A stretch of 64,000 bases of DNA from NCBI GenBank assembly GCA_027493545.1, contig JAOSKR010000002.1, forward strand, positions 1-64,000. Reading direction: 5' to 3'. A program made the translations under genes and the position numbers. This document shows, one piece after another, positions 54,949 through 64,000 of this stretch. This DNA comes from Roseovarius sp. Lineage in GTDB: Bacteria > Pseudomonadota > Alphaproteobacteria > Rhodobacterales > Rhodobacteraceae. Position 1 is the first letter of the stretch, and the number at the start of each line of letters is the position of its first letter. The notes under the pieces were generated by a model that saw nothing but the letters and a program-made list of their open reading frames with translations, made no database searches and had not been told where the DNA came from.

Positions 54949-56325
54949 CTATCGCCGCGGCGTATGCCAGTCCGAAGGCGGAATGTTCCGGCGGTAGAGC
55001 CTGAGCGCCAGCCCGACGATGACGCCAACCCCGATCGCCAGCGCCAGATCCGCGACCACCGTCAGCACGAAGGTCAGCAACAGCAGGAACTGGTCGGACC
55101 GGCGTTCGCGCAGATAGCCGGGCCAGCGGTGCGGCTCGCTCATGTTCCAGGCGGTGATCATCAGCAGCCCGGCAAGCGCCGGCATCGCCAGAAAGCCCGC
55201 CAGCGGCGCGGCCAGCAGCATCACCAGCAGGATCGTCACCGCGTGCGTCATGCCCGCCACCGGGGTGCGGCCGCCGGCGCGCACGTTGGTGGCGGTGCGC
55301 GCGATCGCGCCGGTGGCGGGCAGCCCGCCGAAGAGCGCCGAGCCGAGGTTGGCCACGCCCTGCGCCAGAAGTTCGGCATTGGGGCGGTGGCGGCCGCCGA
55401 TCATCCGGTCGGCCACGATCGCCGACAAGAGCGACTCGACCCCGGCGAGGAACGCGATCACCAGCGCCGAGGGCAGAAGCTCGACCATCCGTTCGGGCGT
55501 TATCGCGGGCAGGGTGGGCATCGGCAGGCTGCGCGGCAACTCGCCGAAACGCGACTGGATGGTATCGACCGGCAGCGTTGTCAGCGCCACCACCGCCGAG
55601 GTTGCCGCTACCGCCACGATCAGCCCCGGCACCCGCGGAAATGCCCGGCGCATCACCACGATCAACACCACCGTGGCGACGCCGATGAGCGCCGCGGCGG
55701 TGTTGAAGGTTTCGCGCACCTGCCAGAGCGTCTCGAGCTTGGCAAAGAACGCGGCCGGCACCGCGTCGGCCGTGAGCCCGAGGAAATCCTTCAGCTGGCT
55801 CGCCGCGATGACCACTGCGATGCCGAGGGTAAAGCCGTTGATGACCGGCTCGGGCACCAGCTGGATCAGCCGCCCGGCGCGCAGCAGGCCGCCTGCCAGC
55901 AGGATGGCACCGGCCATCAGCGTCGCGATGACCAGCCCGTCATAGCCGTACTCGGCAATGACCCCGTAGACGACGACGATAAAGGCGCCGGTGGGCCCGC
56001 CGACCTGCACCCGGCTGCCGCCGACAAGCGAGATCAGGAACCCCGCGACGACGGCGGTCACCAGCCCAGTGGCCGGATCGGCGCCCGAGGCGATGGCGAT
56101 GGCGAGGCTGAGCGGCAGCGCCACCATCGCCACGGTGACGCCGGCGATGATGTCGGCCAGAAAGGTCTGGCGATCATAGTCCCGGATCGTGGCCAGGATT
56201 TTCGGCTGTCTGGGCAAGATAGGATTCCGGTATCTCAGAATGCGTATCCGGCGCCTGCACGGACCCGCCCGCTTGCAGGTACGAGCGGACGTTTCGTCGC
56301 CGTGGCGCCGCGCAATCATTAGCAC
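54949..56325 (-). CDS. SulP-family inorganic anion transporter
   Basis: TFLADIIAGVTVAMVALPLSLAIAIASGADPATGLVTAVVAGFLISLVGGSRVQVGGPTGAF. Confidence 0.9.
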   Translation of the reverse strand: MLMIARRHGDETSARTCKRAGPCRRRIRILRYRNPILPRQPKILATIRDYDRQTFLADIIAGVTVAMVALPLSLAIAIASGADPATGLVTAVVAGFLISLVGGSRVQVGGPTGAFIVVVYGVIAEYGYDGLVIATLMAGAILLAGGLLRAGRLIQLVPEPVINGFTLGIAVVIAASQLKDFLGLTADAVPAAFFAKLETLWQVRETFNTAAALIGVATVVLIVVMRRAFPRVPGLIVAVAATSAVVALTTLPVDTIQSRFGELPRSLPMPTLPAITPERMVELLPSALVIAFLAGVESLLSAIVADRMIGGRHRPNAELLAQGVANLGSALFGGLPATGAIARTATNVRAGGRTPVAGMTHAVTILLVMLLAAPLAGFLAMPALAGLLMITAWNMSEPHRWPGYLRERRSDQFLLLLTFVLTVVADLALAIGVGVIVGLALRLYRRNIPPSDWHTPRR

Positions 56326-56436
56326 CGGGCAAAAGTGATCCGCAATGCCGCTTTCAGCGTATGCTCAATCGTCATTGGGAATTTCCGTCCGAAAGCATTA
56401 TGTGATAGGGCGGCGACAGCAGGAAAGGGGCCGTCG

Positions 56437-57543
56437 ATGAACATCCACACCGTCAAGCCGGATCGCGTGATCGGACGCGAGGATGCCGAGCAGGCGCTAT
56501 CGGTGCTGCGCGCCTGGGCCGCGAACGCCACCGCCGGCGAGGTGGCCGAACTCGATCCGGGCGTGGCCCGGCTCCTGCAGCGCGGCGCGACGCCGGACTA
56601 TCCCGCGCTCGCCCGCGACTATCGCGACGATTTCGTGCCCGACAAGGCCTATCTCGCCTCGATGCCCGATCTGCAGAACGGGCCGGCCTCGCTCATTCGC
56701 GGCGCGCGCCAGCATCTGCAGCATGTCGGCATCTCCAATTTCCGGCTGCCGATCCGGTTTCACACCCGCGACAACGGCGACCTGACGCTCGAGACCTCGG
56801 TCACCGGCACGGTCAGCCTCGAGGCCGGCAAGAAGGGCATCAACATGTCGCGGATCATGCGCAGTTTTTACCGCCATGCCGAAAAGACCTTCAGCTTCGA
56901 CGTGATCGAGGCCGCGCTCGACGACTACATCGCCGATCTCGACAGCCTCGACGCGCGTATCCAGATGCGCTTTTCCTACCCGATGAAGATCCGCTCGCTG
57001 CGGTCGGGGCTCGAAGGCTTTCAGTATTACGACTTCGCGCTCGAACTGGTCGAGCAGGCCGGAGAGCGGCGCCGCTTCATGCATCTCGACTACGTCTATT
57101 CCTCGACCTGCCCGTGCTCGCTGGAACTGAGCGAACACGCGCGCCAGATGCGTGGTCAGCTGGCGACGCCGCATTCGCAGCGCTCGGTGGCGCGGATTTC
57201 GGTCGAGATCGATCCCACCGCACCCGGCTGCCTGTGGTTCGAGGACCTCATCGACATGGCCCGCAGGGCGGTGCCGACCGAGACCCAAGTCATGGTCAAG
57301 CGCGAGGACGAGCAGGCCTTCGCCGAACTCAATGCCGCCAATCCGATCTTCGTCGAGGACGCGGCGCGGCTCTTTTGCGAGCAGTTGCAGAAGGACCCGC
57401 GAGTCGGCGATTTCCGCATCATCGCCAGCCATCAGGAAAGCCTGCACAGCCACGACGCCATCAGCGTGCTGAGCGAAGGCCCGACCTTTGAGGCCCAGAG
57501 CATCGACCCCAGGCTCTTCAGGACGCTCTACCACGTCGGTTGA
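56437..57543 (+). CDS. folE2: GTP cyclohydrolase FolE2
   Basis: LDYVYSSTCPCSLELSEHARQ; INMSRIMRSFYRHAEKTFSFDVIEAALDDY. Confidence 0.93.
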   Translation: MNIHTVKPDRVIGREDAEQALSVLRAWAANATAGEVAELDPGVARLLQRGATPDYPALARDYRDDFVPDKAYLASMPDLQNGPASLIRGARQHLQHVGISNFRLPIRFHTRDNGDLTLETSVTGTVSLEAGKKGINMSRIMRSFYRHAEKTFSFDVIEAALDDYIADLDSLDARIQMRFSYPMKIRSLRSGLEGFQYYDFALELVEQAGERRRFMHLDYVYSSTCPCSLELSEHARQMRGQLATPHSQRSVARISVEIDPTAPGCLWFEDLIDMARRAVPTETQVMVKREDEQAFAELNAANPIFVEDAARLFCEQLQKDPRVGDFRIIASHQESLHSHDAISVLSEGPTFEAQSIDPRLFRTLYHVG

Positions 57544-57754
57544 TCGCGGCGCCGGCGGAGTGCGGCCGCCGGGCCTGCTCCCTCGGCGGCGGGAGCCAGA
57601 CCGACCCGGCCAGTGCCGCGATGCCCCCCGCGCGCTTGGGGGCCCATGCACCACGCGCAACCCGGCCTTACCCGAATGCCGCTTCTCTTCGCCGGCCCGG
57701 GGACATAGCTGTCGCCGTGAGGGAGGAGACCGACGCCAACCCGCGAGGTTTCCA

Positions 57755-57991
57755 GTGACAACCGCAACCACCGATATCCGCGCCACCAGCCACGCCACCA
57801 AACCCCGGCCGGGGTTTCTTGCGCGCGCTCTGGCCGGGTTTTTCCACCGGATCGAGACCGGCGGGCATTTTGGCGCGCGCCGCCGCCGGCTCGAGGCGCT
57901 GGAGGCACGCACCGACGCCGAGCTGGCCGCGATGGGCCTGCGCCGCGAGAACATCATGCATCACGTCTTTCGCGACCTCTATTACGTCTGA
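57755..57991 (+). CDS. DUF1127-like small protein (GTG start)
   Basis: RRRRLEALEARTDAELAAMGLRRENIMHHVFRDLYYV. Confidence 0.65.
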   Translation: MTTATTDIRATSHATKPRPGFLARALAGFFHRIETGGHFGARRRRLEALEARTDAELAAMGLRRENIMHHVFRDLYYV

Positions 57992-58044
57992 TCCCGGATC
58001 CGGCCCCGGTGCGGCACGGCCGCCCGGCAGACGCTTGACAGTTC

Positions 58045-59520
58045 ATGACCCTCCCGCCAAGGCTTCGCGGCATGGACGACATTCGCCCCGTCGGATACAT
58101 CATCGGCCTGGCAGTCATGACGCTCGGTCTGACCATGATCCTGCCGCTGGCGGTGGACATGGCCGAGGGGCGCGAGCACTGGCCGGTTTTCGTTGAAAGC
58201 GCGCTTCTCTCGACCCTCGTCGGCGGGCTGGTGGCGCTGTCGTGCCACAACGGCGTGCGCGAGGGGCTGACCATCCGGCAGGCGTTCATGCTGACCACCG
58301 GGGTTTGGGCGGTGCTGCCCTTTTTTGGGGCGCTGCCGTTCATGCTGGGCGCCACCCAGGCCAGCTTTACCGACGCCTATTTCGAGGCCATGTCGGGCGT
58401 GACCACCACCGGCACCACGGTGTTTCGGGGGCTCGACGACCTGCCGCGCGGCCTGCTGCTGTGGCGCGGCATCCTGCAATGGCTGGGCGGGCTGGGGATC
58501 GTCATCGTTGCGCTGGTGTTCCTGCCGATCATGCGCGTGGGCGGCATGCAGTTCTTTACCTCCGAGGGGTTCGACACCTTCGGCAAGGTGCTGCCACGGG
58601 CGGTCGACATCTCCAAGGGGGTGCTCAACGTCTATCTGCTGCTGACCATCGGCTGCATTCTGAGCTACATCGCGCTGGGCCTGTCGGCATTCGATGCCAC
58701 GGCGCATGCGCTGACCACCATCTCGACCGGGGGGTTTTCGACCCGCGACGCCTCGTTCGGCACCTTCGGGGCGCTGGCGCAGTATGCCGCCATCGTGTTC
58801 ATGATCCTCGCCAGCATGCCGTTCGTGCGACTGATGCAGGGCGTCAACGGCGATTTCCGCCCGTTTCTGCGCGACCCGCAGGCGCGCGCCTATGCCTTGT
58901 GGATATTTTACGCCTTCGCCCTGGTGGTGCTCTATGACCTCGTGGCCAACGGGCGGATGACCGAAGCCTCGGCGCGCGAGCGGCTCTTCAACCTCGCCTC
59001 GATCTTTTCCGGCACCGGCTATGGCGACGGCGACGTCATGGCCTGGGGGGCGGGGCCCTTCATGGTCCTGATCCTCGCCGGCGCCATCGGCGGCTGCACC
59101 GGCTCGACCGGCTGTTCGATCAAAGTCTTCCGCTACCAGATCCTGTTTCGGGCCATCAGCCTGCAGCTCAAGCGCATCTTCAATCCGCACGGGGTCTTTG
59201 TCATGCGCTATGGCGGGCGGCGGGTCGATGAGGACGTGCTGCAATCGGTGATGACGCTGCTGACCGTCTTCATTCTGCTGTTCGGCCTCTTCACCGTGGG
59301 GCTCGAGTTGACCGGGCTCGACTTCACCGAGTCGGTGACCGGCGCCCGGACCGCGCTCTACAACATCGGACCCGCCTTCGGCCCCGGCGTCGGGCCCACC
59401 GGCGCCATCGACGGCTTTCCCCAGGCGGCAAAATGGCTCATGATCCTGGCGATGCTGGTGGGGCGGCTCGAAGTGGTGTCGGTACTGGTGCTGCTGCTGC
59501 CGGCCTTCTGGCGAAACTGA
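58045..59520 (+). CDS. TrkH-family potassium uptake protein
   Basis: FEAMSGVTTTGTTVFRGLDDLPRGLLLWRGILQWLGGLGIVIVALVFLP; STGGFSTRDASFG. Confidence 0.92.
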   Translation: MTLPPRLRGMDDIRPVGYIIGLAVMTLGLTMILPLAVDMAEGREHWPVFVESALLSTLVGGLVALSCHNGVREGLTIRQAFMLTTGVWAVLPFFGALPFMLGATQASFTDAYFEAMSGVTTTGTTVFRGLDDLPRGLLLWRGILQWLGGLGIVIVALVFLPIMRVGGMQFFTSEGFDTFGKVLPRAVDISKGVLNVYLLLTIGCILSYIALGLSAFDATAHALTTISTGGFSTRDASFGTFGALAQYAAIVFMILASMPFVRLMQGVNGDFRPFLRDPQARAYALWIFYAFALVVLYDLVANGRMTEASARERLFNLASIFSGTGYGDGDVMAWGAGPFMVLILAGAIGGCTGSTGCSIKVFRYQILFRAISLQLKRIFNPHGVFVMRYGGRRVDEDVLQSVMTLLTVFILLFGLFTVGLELTGLDFTESVTGARTALYNIGPAFGPGVGPTGAIDGFPQAAKWLMILAMLVGRLEVVSVLVLLLPAFWRN

Positions 59521-59580
59521 GAAAAACAGCCGAACCGGCCGGAGGCAGGGCCCCGGCGGCGGACACGAAAGGAGCATCCG

Positions 59581-61178
59581 ATGGATCACAAGAGGGGCGA
59601 CCCCACGCGGCCGCTGGGCGCGCAGATCAGCCACATGCTGAAATCGCGCGGGGTCGAGGTGATCTTCGGCATTCCCGGCGTACACAACCAGGAAATGTAT
59701 CGCGGCATCGAGGAGGCCGGGATCACCCACGTGCTGGCGCGCCACGAACAGGGGGCGGGGTTCATGGCCGACGGCTATGCCCGCGCCACCGGCCGCCCCG
59801 GCGTGGCCTATGTCATCACCGGGCCGGGGCTGTGCAATACCATGACGCCCCTGGGACAGGCGTGGTCGGACAGTGTGCCGGTGCTGGCGATCTCGTCCTG
59901 TCTCGATGAGACCGCGGCGCGGCGCGGGCAGCTGCACCAGATGCGCGACCAGCAGGCCGCCGGCGCCACCGTCTGCGACTGGAGCCTTGAGGCACGCGAT
60001 GCCGCCAGCGCCTATGCGCTGATCGACCGCGCGCTGGCCGAGTTCGCCACGCTTCGCCCGCGCCCGCGCCACATCCAGTGCCGATCGGCGCGCTCGAGGC
60101 GCGCGCGCCGGCTCCGCCCGCGATCCCGCCCGCACCTTGCACCGAGACCCGGCCGGTCGCGGCGGCAAAGGCGCTGGCCGCGGAGCTGAAAAAAGCGCAA
60201 CGTCCGCTCTTTGTCTTTGGCGGCGGCGCGGTTTTCGGCGCGGCCGAGTGGGCCAGGGTCGCCGAGCGCGCGGGGGCGGCGAGTTTCACCACCTATGCCG
60301 GGCGCGGCATCAATGGTGGCGGGGCGCTCGATTTCGGAGCCTGGCTCGCCCGGCCCGACAGCGCGGCGGTAATCGCCGGCGCCGATCTGGTGGTCGCGGT
60401 GGGCACCGAGCTGTCGCAGGTCGATCTGTGGCGCGATCATCTCGGCCATACCGGGCGGTTCGTCCGCGTCGATATCGACCCCGCCGAACTCGCCGGCGTG
60501 GCGGGCACGGACCTGGCCATTCGGGCGAACGCGGCGGCGCTGGCGCGCGAGGTGCTGGCGCTCGATGAATTCCGCCAAGCTACCGGCTGGGCAACCGATG
60601 AGGTCGCCGCCGCCCGCGCCCGCTGGCGCGCCGAGGTCGATGCCGAGCGCCCCGGCATCGCGGCCCATTGCGCCGCGCTGCATGCCGCGCTGCCGTCCGA
60701 GACGATGATCTATTCCGACATGACCCAGTTCGCCTATGCGGCCAAGGAGGTCTGGCCCATGGACCGGCCCGGCCACTGGCACCACCCGTTCGGGTTCGGC
60801 ACGCTGGGCTATGCGCTGCCCGCCGCCATCGGTGGCGCGGTGGCGCGGCGGGGAAGCCCACGCTCTGTATCGTGGGCGACTACGGCTTTCAGTACACCTT
60901 GCAGGAGCTTGGCACCGCGGTCGAGCTGGGGCTGGCGCTGCCGATCCTGATCTGGGACAACGGCAAGCTCAAGGAAATCGAGGACAGCATGGTGCGCGCC
61001 CAGATCGCGCCGCGCGCGGTGGCCGCGCACAACCCCGATTTCTGCGCCCCCGGCGCGTGCCTATGGCGCCCTTGCCGAGGCACCCGGCAACCCCGAGGAC
61101 GTTGCCGCGGCGGTGCTGCGCGCGTTTCAGGCCGACCGGCCGACACTGATCCACGTCAGCGCGCCGCGACCGGGCTGA
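59581..61178 (+). CDS. thiamine-pyrophosphate enzyme (acetolactate synthase-like large subunit), three apparent frameshifts
   Basis: VEVIFGIPGVHNQEMYRGIEEAGITHVLARHEQGAGFMADGYARATGRPGVAYVITGPG; GDYGFQYTLQELGTAVELGLALPILIWDN. Confidence 0.87.
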
Positions 61179-61341
61179 GGCGGCGGAGGGCCTTTGCGTC
61201 TCATCGCGTCGGTTCAGGTGTCCCGCACCCCGCACCCCGCGCGCCCGCGCTCCGGGCTCGACCCGGGGCCCTGCCGTGCGGTGAAAGGCCCCGGCTCCGG
61301 GGCCGGGGCGCGCGACGTGCCTGACCGGCGCTTTCCGCGCC

Positions 61342-62796
61342 TCAGTCCCAGCAGCTGACCAGGACGGTCATGCCGGTGGCGCGTTCGGCCAGGCTTTCGG
61401 GCGAGAGCGGCAGGCGGTCCTGCGAGGCGGCCGGGCTCACCCCGGCGTCGGCCAGAATTGCGCGCAGCGCCCCGGCATCGGCGGCGAAGCTCACCCCGTC
61501 GGGCAGTTGCCGGTCACCCTGGCGCGTGGGCAGGAGCATCCCCACCACCGCGCCATAGCCGTCCACCACCGGCCCGCCGGCATCGCCCTCGAGCGCGCTG
61601 AGCGCCAGTCGCTTGAGGTCTTCCTCGCCGGCAAGGCCGCGAACGTCGGCGAGTTCGCCATAGGTTAGTGTCGGTGCGCCCAGCACGCCGCCATAGGAAT
61701 AGCCGGCCAGCGCGATCTCGGACTTGATGCGTGGCGCGACCTCGGCAAAGGTGGCCACGGCGATGGGTGCCATCGCATCGAGCGGGCGCAGCACCGCCAC
61801 GCCCAGCCGGTCGTCGATGGCCACGACGCGGGCGTCGTAATCCTCGTCGAGCGTCACCCGCTCGCAGCCCTGCACCGCCTCCAGCGTCGTCACCACCGTG
61901 CCCTGGCCATCGACATAAAAGCCCGAACGCGAGAGCTTGGGTTGCCGGATCTCCAGCCCCGCGAGCAGATCGACACGCTCTTCGGTATCGCCGCCGGCGG
62001 CCGGGTCGAGCACGCCGTCGATGCGTGTGAAACTGGCCTGCATCTCGTCCGCCAGCCGGGTGCGGCGGTCCTCGTCGCCGGTGGGCCAGATCAGGGTAAA
62101 GCCCTTGATCTGGCCGCCGCGCAGCGTCACCTGGGTCTGTGACACGATGCGGTCGTTGCGCCCGATCAGGGTGAAGTCGTCGCCATTGACCTGGCGCGGG
62201 CCCTCGGGCGGCACGATTTCCAGCGTCTGCATGATGTCGTAGAGCCCGACCATGGTGTTGCGGTCGCCGCGCTGGCTGATCAGCAGCACCCGCGCCTCGG
62301 GCATCGGGCCGCTGGCCTTGAAATGCGCGAATGGCGGTTCGTAATGGTCGAACGCCACCACCGCCAGCGGGATTTTCATCTCGATGCCGGTGGCATCGTC
62401 ACGCACCGTGCGCAGGTCCAGCCCGTCGAGGACGGTGTTGTAGCTGTCCAGAAGCTGGGCGCGCTGGCGGGTGGTCAGGATGCCGGTGGGCTCATGCCCG
62501 TTCTCGCGCTGCCAGGCCGCCATCGCCGCGCGCGTGCCCGGCCCGAAGGCGGCGTCGACGAAGCTCTGGTAATAGCCCGCCCATTGCAGCGCCTCCTGGA
62601 TCTGGGCGCGTTCCTCGCGGCTCAGCCGGGCCTCGTTCTGGGTCGCCTCGAAAGGCGTTTCGAGTGGGATTTCGGGATCCGGCACGATTTGCGGGGCCGG
62701 ATCGCCCTGGGCCTGGGCCTGGGCGGGGGCTTGGACGACAATGAAATGGAGGGCAAGAACGATCGTGAAAAGAAGGGCATTCGCAATGCGCGTCAT
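61342..62796 (-). CDS. trypsin-like peptidase-domain protein with peptidoglycan-binding-like N-terminus
   Basis: IQEALQWAGYYQSFVDAAFGPGTRAAMAAWQRENG; C-terminal trypsin-like region with ALEGDAGGPVVDGYGAVVGML; signal peptide. Confidence 0.8.
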   Translation of the reverse strand: MTRIANALLFTIVLALHFIVVQAPAQAQAQGDPAPQIVPDPEIPLETPFEATQNEARLSREERAQIQEALQWAGYYQSFVDAAFGPGTRAAMAAWQRENGHEPTGILTTRQRAQLLDSYNTVLDGLDLRTVRDDATGIEMKIPLAVVAFDHYEPPFAHFKASGPMPEARVLLISQRGDRNTMVGLYDIMQTLEIVPPEGPRQVNGDDFTLIGRNDRIVSQTQVTLRGGQIKGFTLIWPTGDEDRRTRLADEMQASFTRIDGVLDPAAGGDTEERVDLLAGLEIRQPKLSRSGFYVDGQGTVVTTLEAVQGCERVTLDEDYDARVVAIDDRLGVAVLRPLDAMAPIAVATFAEVAPRIKSEIALAGYSYGGVLGAPTLTYGELADVRGLAGEEDLKRLALSALEGDAGGPVVDGYGAVVGMLLPTRQGDRQLPDGVSFAADAGALRAILADAGVSPAASQDRLPLSPESLAERATGMTVLVSCWD

Positions 62797-62959
62797 AGAG
62801 CTACCTTTGCATTTGGGCCTTGGTGCCGGTCCTGGAGTCATTCTTAACAAATTGCGCCCGGCTTGCATCCAAAATATGCGCGTGCCCGCGATTGACCCGG
62901 CCCGGCCTGCGCCGTAGGTAGTTGCCACGGTCCGCGAGGGCCCCGGGATAGGGACGAAA

Positions 62960-63889
62960 ATGGCGCAAACGCAGGAAAAACCCCGCTGTTTCCAGGACAT
63001 CCTCCTGCGGCTCCAGGGCTACTGGGCGGCGCAGGGCTGCGCCATCCTGCAGCCCTACGACATGGAGGTGGGCGCCGGCACCTTTCACCCCGCCACCACG
63101 CTGCGCAGCCTCGGCCCCCGGCCCCGGGCGGCGGCCTATGTGCAGCCCTCGCGCCGGCCCACCGACGGACGCTATGGCGAGAACCCCAACCGGCTGCAGC
63201 ACTACTATCAGTACCAGGTGCTGATCAAACCCAGCCCGCCGGAGCTGCAGGCGCTCTATCTCGGCTCGCTTCAGGCCATCGGCATCGACCCGGCGCTGCA
63301 CGACATCCGCTTTGTCGAGGACGACTGGGAAAGCCCGACGCTGGGCGCCTGGGGGCTCGGGTGGGAGGTCTGGTGCGACGGCATGGAGGTCAGCCAGTTC
63401 ACCTATTTCCAGCAGGTCGGCGGGCATGACTGCCACCCGGTCTCGGGCGAGCTGACCTATGGGCTCGAGCGGCTGGCGATGTATGTTCTGGGCGTCGATC
63501 ACGTGATGGAGATGCCCTTCAACGACCCCGACGCGGACATTCCGCTCAGCTATGGCGATGTCTTCCGCCAGGCCGAGGAGGAATACAGCCGCTTCAACTT
63601 CGACGTTGCCAACACCGCGATGCTGCTCGACCACTTTGCCGCGGCCGAGGCCGAATGCGCCGCCATACTCGCCGCGCCCGCCAGTGATCCGAAAACCGGC
63701 AGGCGCATCGTCATGGCCCAGCCCGCCTATGACCAGTGCATCAAGGCCAGCCACATCTTCAACCTGCTCGACGCGCGCGGCGTGATCTCGCCGACCGAGC
63801 GGCAGGCCTATATCGGGCGCGTGCGCGCGCTGGCGAAACGCTGCGCCGACGCCTTCGTGCAGACCGAGGCGGGGGGCTGGCAGGCGTGA
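62960..63889 (+). CDS. glyQ: glycyl-tRNA synthetase alpha subunit
   Basis: [75 protein letters not shown]. Confidence 0.97.
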   Translation: MAQTQEKPRCFQDILLRLQGYWAAQGCAILQPYDMEVGAGTFHPATTLRSLGPRPRAAAYVQPSRRPTDGRYGENPNRLQHYYQYQVLIKPSPPELQALYLGSLQAIGIDPALHDIRFVEDDWESPTLGAWGLGWEVWCDGMEVSQFTYFQQVGGHDCHPVSGELTYGLERLAMYVLGVDHVMEMPFNDPDADIPLSYGDVFRQAEEEYSRFNFDVANTAMLLDHFAAAEAECAAILAAPASDPKTGRRIVMAQPAYDQCIKASHIFNLLDARGVISPTERQAYIGRVRALAKRCADAFVQTEAGGWQA

Positions 63890-64000
63890 TCGGAAAGCTT
63901 CTGGCCGGCATCATCGTCGTCACCGCGCTGGCGGCGGGCGCGGCGGTCTATTACCTGCAGGTCTACGCCTTCTATGAAGAGATGGCGCCCTCGGGACCCG
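63886..64000 (+). CDS. small membrane-anchored protein (DUF6446-like), cut by window end
   Basis: GTG start overlapping the glyQ stop; [36 protein letters not shown]. Confidence 0.6.
   Translation, partial: MIGKLLAGIIVVTALAAGAAVYYLQVYAFYEEMAPSGP

Noticed and set aside
57982-60168. Long antisense ORF of 728 aa (and similar ones such as 11528..13336, 39407..40741, 48184..49977)
   Set aside because: Low-complexity Arg/His/Gly/Ala-rich translations opposite well-supported genes (trkH-like, ALDH, apbC, fdsB-like); typical spurious ORFs in high-GC DNA.

Overview
GC-rich alphaproteobacterial chromosome segment, most likely Rhodobacterales/Roseobacter-type. Content: (i) an accessory catabolic block at about 8-29.5 kb with two FAD-oxidoreductase/GcvT fusion proteins, an MttB-family methyltransferase, a Rieske oxygenase, two mandelate-racemase/enolase-superfamily genes, an aldehyde dehydrogenase, a class-III aminotransferase and LysR/RpiR regulators, consistent with betaine or methylated-amine catabolism. 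It is bracketed by two partial, outward-facing copies of one mutator-type IS. (ii) An IS21-family istA/istB element next to tRNA-Gln(UUG). (iii) An AT-richer insertion carrying a retron-type reverse transcriptase (NAxxH, YADD and VTG motifs) fused to a C-terminal DUF3800-like domain, with a candidate short ncRNA directly upstream. (iv) A core-like region: qor, DUF1127, mrp/apbC, ferredoxin, purD, xseA, alkB-like, fdsB-like, ftsY, yciB, metZ, sulP, folE2, trkH-like, glyQ. RNA and regulatory highlights: a SAM-II riboswitch before metZ; a DUF1127 gene followed by four hairpins with CCUCCUCCC loops (CcsR/cuckoo-like sRNAs); and an alphaproteobacterial LexA box (GTTC-N7-GTTC) at the start of a dnaE2 3' remnant. 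Many conserved genes, including purD, metZ, mrp and the ferredoxin stop codon, carry single-base indels, which points to consensus sequencing errors rather than real gene decay. All identifications come from reading the sequence and ORF track; no searches or folding programs were run.
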